Shown in pieces: positions 1-3,609 of a DNA stretch of 6,459 nucleotides. The notes under the pieces were generated by a model that saw only the letters and a program-made list of their open reading frames with translations, was not told the DNA's origin and ran no database searches. Location: assembly GCA_023457535.1 (NCBI GenBank), contig JAEWLN010000158.1, positions 1 to 6,459 on the forward strand, written 5' to 3'. Position numbers and translations under genes: made by a program. Position 1 is the first letter of the stretch; each line of letters starts with the position of its first letter. Source of the DNA: Bacteroidota bacterium. GTDB taxonomy: Bacteria > Bacteroidota > Bacteroidia > Flavobacteriales > Flavobacteriaceae.

Positions 1-364
1 TGATGTCCGGGCCGGGCAGCAGTTCAGATACGAGTATTTTCTTTTCAGGCTGGAGTTTGCGCAGCATGCCAAGGCGATATTGGTCAACTTTGCCTTTGCC
101 GGCGTGGAAAAGCTCTTCGATGCCAAATCCGTCGATCGCATCCATATAAATGGTGTTCGTGCCGGCGTCGGGGTTGAGTTTGTTGAATGCCAGTTCGGCA
201 CCGTTTTGCGGCACAACGATAAAATCGGGGTCGATGCCGCGCGCATATCGAGACAGCCCGACAACAAAGTCCTGCATTTTCATGCCGGCGGCCACCGTCT
301 TGCTTTCTTTGGACGACGAACAAAACAAAAACAAACACGAAACGGTCAGCAAAAATTTGCGCAT
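1..364 (-). CDS. Lipoprotein of the MJ1477/TM1410 putative glycoside hydrolase type (partial; C-terminus off the left edge)
   Basis: Reading the minus strand from the ATG at 364-362 gives 121 codons with no stop before the window edge, so this is the N-terminal part only. The protein starts with a lipoprotein-like signal: Arg2-Lys3, a hydrophobic run, then Cys15 followed by SSSKES. Cys15 is preceded by LFLF, so the lipobox is not canonical; Cys10 (preceded by LTVS) is an alternative but leaves a very short hydrophobic core. The mature part contains FVVGLSRYARGIDPDFIVVP, then QNGAELAF (residues about 50-57) and YMDAIDGFGIEELFHAG (about 71-87). This pattern of a PQNG motif followed by an AIDG..(E)(D/E)LF motif is what I remember from the TM1410/GH114-like family, proposed to be TIM-barrel polysaccharide hydrolases acting outside the cytoplasm. 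The substrate is unknown. It lies 67 bp downstream of the spermidine-synthase-like gene on the same strand and has its own promoter motif. The family call is from memory of motifs; the coding frame is firm. Confidence 0.75.
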   Translation of the reverse strand, partial: MRKFLLTVSCLFLFCSSSKESKTVAAGMKMQDFVVGLSRYARGIDPDFIVVPQNGAELAFNKLNPDAGTNTIYMDAIDGFGIEELFHAGKGKVDQYRLGMLRKLQPEKKILVSELLPGPDI

Positions 365-380
365 AGGATCAATTTAACCG

Positions 381-388
381 CAAAAATA
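381..388 (-). promoter_or_regulatory. Bacteroidota -7 promoter element upstream of the lipoprotein gene
   Basis: On the minus strand the bases read TATTTTTG, an exact match to the Bacteroidota consensus TAnnTTTG. It lies 16 bases upstream of the ATG at 364, so transcription would begin roughly 10 bases before the start codon. No clear -33 TTG element is visible at the usual distance. It suggests the lipoprotein gene can be transcribed independently of the upstream minus-strand gene. Confidence 0.5.
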
Positions 389-431
389 GATTTTATTCCG
401 CACGCGCCGGGCATAAAACCATAAAAATAAG

Positions 432-1097
432 CTAAGTAAGTTTTTGCACCAGGATCAACTCGTTGTGCGATTCAATGCGCGGCAACCGCCTGAGCAAAAA
501 TTGCGCTTGGTCAAACCCGGCAACGTAGCGGGCGTTGCGGAGTTCATCGTCCGGACTCAGGATCATGGTGTTGAAAAGCACATATCCGCCCGCGCAAAGC
601 AACTCAGAGAGCCGGTTGGCAAAAAAACGCTCGAACAAAAAATTTGGCATCACGGTGTCCTGAAAAATATCGATGATGATCAGATCGTACATTTTATCGG
701 TACGCAAAACGAATTCGAATGCGTCGTCGATCACGATTTCGAGGTTGGCAATCTGGTCGAGCCCAAAGTACTTTTGCGCAATTCCGATGACTTCAGGGTC
801 GATCTCTACGCCGGTGATACGACCGTTGAAGCGGACCTCGTCGCACAAAGTTCTGATCACGCTTCCGCCGGCCACCCCAAGCACGAGAATGTGCTCCATG
901 GCCAGGATGCGGTCAAACCCGATCGCTTTGAGCCCTTTTCGCAGTACGCGTTGCAAGCTGCCGTACGAATAATTGGTGTTGGCCGAATCAATCACCAGAT
1001 GGCCGTTGTTCCACGTTACCTCCAATTGCTTGCTGACCGCCGATTTGCGCTTGTAAATATTGACCGGGACAAGGTAACTCAACAGTTTTTGGAGCAT
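432..1097 (-). CDS. Spermidine synthase-like SAM-binding protein, probably not an aminopropyltransferase
   Basis: The 221-residue protein has a Rossmann-type methyltransferase/spermidine synthase fold. A short N-terminal segment (SKQLEVTWNNGHLVIDS, about residues 22-38) resembles the beta-strand domain of spermidine synthases. Next come the nucleotide-binding loop LVLGVAGGSV (71-80), the acidic ribose-binding strand VEID (97-100), an Asp-Asp pair (124-125) and YDLIIIDIFQD (137-147). The DSSDP-type catalytic loop and the DE..YHE segment of true spermidine synthases are not recognisable, so polyamine transfer is doubtful; a SAM-dependent methyltransferase or another SAM-fold role is equally possible. 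Start choice: the frame is open to a TTG at 1151 and an ATG at 1148, but a -7 promoter element covers 1149-1156, which would place the transcript start downstream of both. The ATG at 1097 (MLQKLLSYLVPVNIYK) also matches how remembered flavobacterial homologues begin. If the longer form is real, the protein has 17-18 extra residues. No Shine-Dalgarno is visible. Confidence 0.88.
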   Translation of the reverse strand: MLQKLLSYLVPVNIYKRKSAVSKQLEVTWNNGHLVIDSANTNYSYGSLQRVLRKGLKAIGFDRILAMEHILVLGVAGGSVIRTLCDEVRFNGRITGVEIDPEVIGIAQKYFGLDQIANLEIVIDDAFEFVLRTDKMYDLIIIDIFQDTVMPNFLFERFFANRLSELLCAGGYVLFNTMILSPDDELRNARYVAGFDQAQFLLRRLPRIESHNELILVQKLT

Positions 1098-1148
1098 AGG
1101 TTCTGGATTCGTCCGATTGAGATTTGCGCACCGGGACGGTTTTGGCAT

Positions 1149-1156
1149 CAAAAATA
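1149..1156 (-). promoter_or_regulatory. Bacteroidota -7 promoter element for the spermidine synthase-like gene
   Basis: The minus strand reads TATTTTTG, an exact TAnnTTTG match. It overlaps the TTG at 1151 and abuts the ATG at 1148, two possible upstream starts of the spermidine synthase-like frame. Transcription from it would start near 1143, which argues for translation from the ATG at 1097 with a leader of about 45 bases. A -33 element is not clear. Confidence 0.5.
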
Positions 1157-1174
1157 AACCAAAACATTATTTTT
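1150..1174. repeat. Inverted repeat in the divergent promoter region
   Basis: AAAAATAA (1150-1157) and TTATTTTT (1167-1174) are perfect 8-base inverted copies separated by 9 bases. Each arm contains most of a -7 promoter element pointing away from the centre. The symmetry may simply follow from two back-to-back promoters, or it may be a binding site for a dimeric regulator. The arms are pure A/T, so chance cannot be excluded. Confidence 0.45.
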
Positions 1175-1175
1175 A
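1168..1175 (+). promoter_or_regulatory. Probable -7 promoter element for the acyltransferase gene
   Basis: TATTTTTA matches TAnnTTTG at all but the last position and ends 13 bases before the ATG at 1189, so the leader would be only several bases long. A TTTG at 1141-1144 lies 23 bases upstream of it, slightly farther than the usual spacing of about 19-21, and is a possible -33 element. That candidate overlaps the start region of the opposite transcript. Confidence 0.35.
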
Positions 1176-1188
1176 CTAAATTTCCGAC

Positions 1189-1776
1189 ATGAAAAAGCGC
1201 TTCTACCGATGGATCTTTTTTACGTTGATGGGTTGGCGCATCACCGGCGCGTTTGATCCCAATGTCAAAAAATGCGTGATCATGGTCCTGCCGCACACCA
1301 GTTGGCACGACTTCTATATCGGGCTGCTCGCGCGCGGGATCATCGGTCTGGAGATGCATTATGTGGCCAAGAAGGAATTGTTCCGGTTCCCGTTTGGTTT
1401 TTATTTCCGATGGATGGGCGGGGCGCCGCTCGACCGTTCAGGCAACCAGAACAAAGTCGATGCGATCGCGCAAATCTTCCATCATCGACCCGTGTTCCGT
1501 ATGGCCATTGCACCCGAGGGCACGCGCAAGAAAGTCCGCGAACTCAAATCAGGGTTTTATTATATCGCACTTAAAGCGGGCGTCCCGATTGTTCCCGTGG
1601 CGTTCGATTACTGTAAAAAGCAGGTCGCGGTGGGGCGTTATCTTTACCCTACGGGCCATTACGAATCGGATCTACGCGTGTTGCTCGATCATTTTACAGG
1701 GGTTTGCGGCAAATTCCCCGAAAACCAATTCGACGCGGCAAACCGGGATTTGCCTGGCATCGTCCACCAAGATTGA
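1189..1776 (+). CDS. Short PlsC-type 1-acylglycerol-3-phosphate acyltransferase
   Basis: This 195-residue protein belongs to the PlsC/LPLAT acyltransferase superfamily, whose members move an acyl group from acyl-ACP or acyl-CoA to a lysophospholipid at the inner face of the cytoplasmic membrane. All four blocks can be seen: the catalytic H-x4-D motif as His36-TSWH-Asp41, the second block with KKELFRFPFGFYFRWMGG (61-78) followed by APLDR, the glycerol-phosphate-binding EGTR (110-113, within APEGTR), and GVPIVPVA (131-138). It is shorter than E. coli PlsC (about 245 residues) and has only a weak hydrophobic N-terminus (WIFFTLMGW), as in the compact form I recall from Bacteroidota. The last 15 or so residues after KFPENQF show no recognisable conservation. 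The gene is divergent from the spermidine synthase-like gene and 55 bp upstream of the peptidase. The exact acceptor lipid is not determined; an acyltransferase for a modified or amino-acid lipid is an alternative to phosphatidate synthesis. Confidence 0.88.
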   Translation: MKKRFYRWIFFTLMGWRITGAFDPNVKKCVIMVLPHTSWHDFYIGLLARGIIGLEMHYVAKKELFRFPFGFYFRWMGGAPLDRSGNQNKVDAIAQIFHHRPVFRMAIAPEGTRKKVRELKSGFYYIALKAGVPIVPVAFDYCKKQVAVGRYLYPTGHYESDLRVLLDHFTGVCGKFPENQFDAANRDLPGIVHQD

Positions 1777-1809
1777 CAACACTGGCGCCAACGGTTCGCG
1801 CGATTTGTG

Positions 1810-1817
1810 TATTTTTG
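1810..1817 (+). promoter_or_regulatory. Bacteroidota -7 promoter element for the M14 peptidase gene
   Basis: TATTTTTG is an exact TAnnTTTG match ending 14 bases before the ATG at 1832, predicting a leader of about 8 bases. The same octamer appears in front of two minus-strand genes in this window. No good -33 TTG is present at normal spacing; a TTGACA at 1773-1778 is too far upstream. It suggests the peptidase is not purely dependent on read-through from the acyltransferase gene. Confidence 0.5.
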
Positions 1818-1831
1818 TATGAAAAACCAAC

Positions 1832-2986
1832 ATGGACTTTGCGCAATTGTTTGAACTGCACCGCGTAGCATCGCTTCACGGACGCTACATCACCTTGAAC
1901 GATATCGAACCGCTGCTGCACCGGTGGAACACCCGAAATGAATTGATCCAGCTTGGACGCTCGGTACAGGGCCGGCCCGTTTACGCCTACACCATCGGCA
2001 ATGGCCCGGTCCGGATCCTGATGTGGTCGCAAATGCACGGCAACGAAAGCACGACGACCAAAGCCGTGATGGATTTGCTGAACCTGCTTCAAAGCGGTAC
2101 TGGATTGGCTGATAACCTATTGCGCGATTTTACGTTTTGCATTCTTCCAATGGTCAATCCAGATGGCGCGCAGGTGTGGACGCGTGAAAATGCAAACGGC
2201 GTCGATCTCAACCGCGACGCATTCCATCGGAGCCAGCCGGAGAGCAATCTGTTACGCGAGGCGTTCGAAACCTTTAAACCCGATTGCTGTTACAACCTGC
2301 ACGATCAGCGCACGATCTTTGGCGCCGGCAGCTCGGGCAAACCCGCCACGGTGTCGTTTTTGGCGCCGGCATTCAATGAAGAGCGACACATCCACCATGC
2401 GCGCGCGCGGGCCATAGACATCATCGCGGCAATGAATCAGGAGCTGCAACGCCACATCCCGGGCCAGGTTGGGCGGTTCGACGACACGTTCAACATCCAT
2501 TGCGTGGGCGATATGTTCCAATTGCTCAACGTGCCGACCGTACTTTTTGAAGCAGGGCATTTTCCCGGTGACTATGCGCGCGAGGTAACCCGAAAATATA
2601 TTTTTATCGCGCTTCTGGCGGGTTTCGAGTTTCTTAACGAAAACGTTATAGTTGGTAACGGATTACAAGAATATTTGAATATTCCTCAAAATAAAATATG
2701 TTTTTTTGACTTTGTTTACAAAAACGTCAAAATAAATTATGAAAATTCCGAATTAATATCGAATTTTGCCGCGCAGTACAAAGAAGAATTGTCGGGCGGG
2801 AAACTCGAATTCAACGCTTATATCGCACAGGTAGGGGAGCTCGGGAATTTCTTCGGACATGTCCAGTACGATGCAAACGGAAAGGCATTCACCCATGGCG
2901 GTCGCAACATTATCGAAGTGGGACAGAAAGCTGATTTTAATTTAGGAAATAATGTTAAAGTTCTAAATGGAGTTGTAGATAATTAA
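1832..2986 (+). CDS. M14-family zinc carboxypeptidase-like protein
   Basis: The 384-residue protein carries the M14 metallocarboxypeptidase signature. Zinc ligands are His69 and Glu72 in QMHGNES and His157 in NLHDQR. Substrate-binding or structural blocks are NPDG (109-112) and DLNRD (125-129, with Arg128), and the general base is probably Glu240 in VLFEAGHFPGD. The catalytic domain spans about residues 20-265; the remaining 120 residues form a C-terminal extension that I recall as conserved in flavobacterial homologues (EYLNIPQNK, FAAQYKEEL). No signal peptide is seen, so it probably acts in the cytoplasm on peptides, peptidoglycan fragments or amide-type small molecules; the substrate is not known. 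The ATG at 1832 is favoured because a -7 promoter element ends 14 bases upstream. Codons for residues 270-311 are strikingly AT-rich compared with the rest of the gene (see the separate entry). The gene is 55 bp from the acyltransferase and 71 bp from the AsnC-type regulator. Confidence 0.88.
   Translation: MDFAQLFELHRVASLHGRYITLNDIEPLLHRWNTRNELIQLGRSVQGRPVYAYTIGNGPVRILMWSQMHGNESTTTKAVMDLLNLLQSGTGLADNLLRDFTFCILPMVNPDGAQVWTRENANGVDLNRDAFHRSQPESNLLREAFETFKPDCCYNLHDQRTIFGAGSSGKPATVSFLAPAFNEERHIHHARARAIDIIAAMNQELQRHIPGQVGRFDDTFNIHCVGDMFQLLNVPTVLFEAGHFPGDYAREVTRKYIFIALLAGFEFLNENVIVGNGLQEYLNIPQNKICFFDFVYKNVKINYENSELISNFAAQYKEELSGGKLEFNAYIAQVGELGNFFGHVQYDANGKAFTHGGRNIIEVGQKADFNLGNNVKVLNGVVDN
2639..2761. 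other. AT-rich patch inside the peptidase gene
   Basis: By hand count, 27 of the 120 bases in 2641-2760 are G or C (about 22%), against 36 of 60 in 2281-2340 and 28 of 60 in 2761-2820. The change affects third codon positions too: ATA, TTA, AAT, TTT and AAA dominate residues 270-311, while flanking codons prefer CTG, CGC and GGC. The reading frame stays intact and the protein matches the remembered family. A second AT-rich stretch covers the last codons and the intergenic region (2941-3060, 23 of 120 G or C). Recombination with an AT-rich relative, or AT-rich amino acids combined with relaxed codon choice, could both explain it. Confidence 0.7.
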
Positions 2987-3021
2987 CAATTTAACAGTAT
3001 TTCATATTTTTTTATATTTCT

Positions 3022-3052
3022 TTTGCTTTATCAAACACATAAAATAAACATA
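3022..3052 (+). promoter_or_regulatory. Weak candidate promoter of the Lrp/AsnC-type gene
   Basis: TTTG at 3022-3025 is followed after 19 bases by TAAACATA at 3045-3052, which keeps the leading TA but lacks the TTTG part of the -7 consensus. The intergenic region (2987-3057) is very AT-rich, as expected for a promoter, but no better match was found. An autoregulatory operator would be expected here for an AsnC-type protein; no clear palindrome was seen. Confidence 0.2.
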
Positions 3053-3057
3053 CATTT

Positions 3058-3537
3058 ATGAGCAAGTTTCGTTTAGATGAAGTCGACCATCAGATTTTGG
3101 ATATGTTGATCGACAATACCCGGGTTCCTTTTACCGACATCGCTAAAAAATTGCTGATTTCTGCAGGAACGGTTCACGTGCGGGTCAAAAAAATGGAAGA
3201 TGCGGGCATCATCATGGGTTCGTCACTTACGTTGGATTACGAAAAACTGGGTTATTCGTTCATCGCCTACGTCGGGGTTTTCCTGAACAACACTTCTCAA
3301 ACCAAATTCGTGCTTGAGCGCATTAATGAAATTCCGTTTGTGACCGTGGCGCACGTAACGACGGGAAAGTTCAACATCTTTTGTAAGATCCGTGCTAAGG
3401 ACACCAAACACGCCAAGGATGTCATTTTTATGATCGATGACATCGAGGGCGTCTACCGCACAGAGACAATGATCTCGCTCGAGGAAAGCATCAACGACAA
3501 AAAACGCCTGATGCACACCATTTTCAAAAACATGTAA
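3058..3537 (+). CDS. Lrp/AsnC-family transcriptional regulator
   Basis: The 159-residue protein has the two-domain layout of the family. An N-terminal winged helix-turn-helix starts with LDEVDHQILDMLIDNTRVPF (6-25), with FTDIAKKLLISAGTVHVRVKK (about 25-45) as the helix-turn-helix itself, and a linker leads to a RAM (regulation of amino acid metabolism) alpha/beta domain at about 67-143. Such proteins bind DNA as dimers or octamers and sense amino acids or related metabolites. The effector-pocket motif, usually G-x-x-D, reads G103-K-F-N106, so the aspartate is replaced by asparagine. I recall the same TTGK(F/Y)NIFCKIRA sequence in flavobacterial homologues, so this is likely a property of the subgroup and its ligand may differ from Leu or Asn. 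The C-terminal tail SLEESINDKKRLMHTIF also matches that subgroup. Target genes cannot be read from the sequence. A strong terminator follows. Confidence 0.93.
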   Translation: MSKFRLDEVDHQILDMLIDNTRVPFTDIAKKLLISAGTVHVRVKKMEDAGIIMGSSLTLDYEKLGYSFIAYVGVFLNNTSQTKFVLERINEIPFVTVAHVTTGKFNIFCKIRAKDTKHAKDVIFMIDDIEGVYRTETMISLEESINDKKRLMHTIFKNM

Positions 3538-3553
3538 AATTGGAACCGATATG

Positions 3554-3583
3554 AAAAACCCACGTGAAAGCTTGGGTTTTTTT
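3554..3583 (+). terminator. Rho-independent terminator after the Lrp/AsnC-type gene
   Basis: AAAAACCCA (3554-3562) and TGGGTTTTT (3573-3581) form a perfect 9-bp stem with a 10-base loop, and the T-run continues to 3583. It starts 16 bases past the stop codon of the regulator. Because the left arm begins with five A residues, it could also weakly stop transcription from the other strand, but no minus-strand gene approaches it. It lies only 26 bases ahead of the ppc start codon. Confidence 0.85.
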
Positions 3584-3609
3584 ATTATCTTATACCAAAT
3601 TTACGAGCC

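Noticed and set aside
396..415. The GC-rich stretch between the two minus-strand genes, considered as a terminator hairpin.
   Set aside because: Only a short stem with mismatches can be drawn, and it is not directly followed by a T-run on the minus strand.
80..424. A 114-codon plus-strand open frame at the left edge.
   Set aside because: The minus strand encodes a lipoprotein with a signal peptide and family-like motifs over the same bases; the plus-strand frame has none.
444..1157. A 237-codon plus-strand open frame opposite the spermidine synthase-like gene.
   Set aside because: The minus-strand protein has clear SAM-binding motifs and a matching promoter; the plus-strand translation has no recognisable motif and mirrors the same codons.
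1773..1778. TTGACA as a sigma-70 type -35 box for the peptidase gene.
   Set aside because: It is 31 bp from the TATTTTTG element, far outside usable spacing, and Bacteroidota do not use the canonical -35 box.
1783..1790. The 8-bp palindrome TGGCGCCA between the acyltransferase and peptidase genes, considered as a terminator or operator.
   Set aside because: It has no loop, no flanking stem extension and no T-run, and an 8-bp palindrome of this kind occurs readily by chance in GC-rich DNA.
2689..2720. AT-rich runs in the peptidase gene considered as an internal promoter or replication-type element.
   Set aside because: Only one-mismatch TAnnTTTG matches occur, as expected by chance in such AT-rich DNA, and no downstream start or iterons were found.
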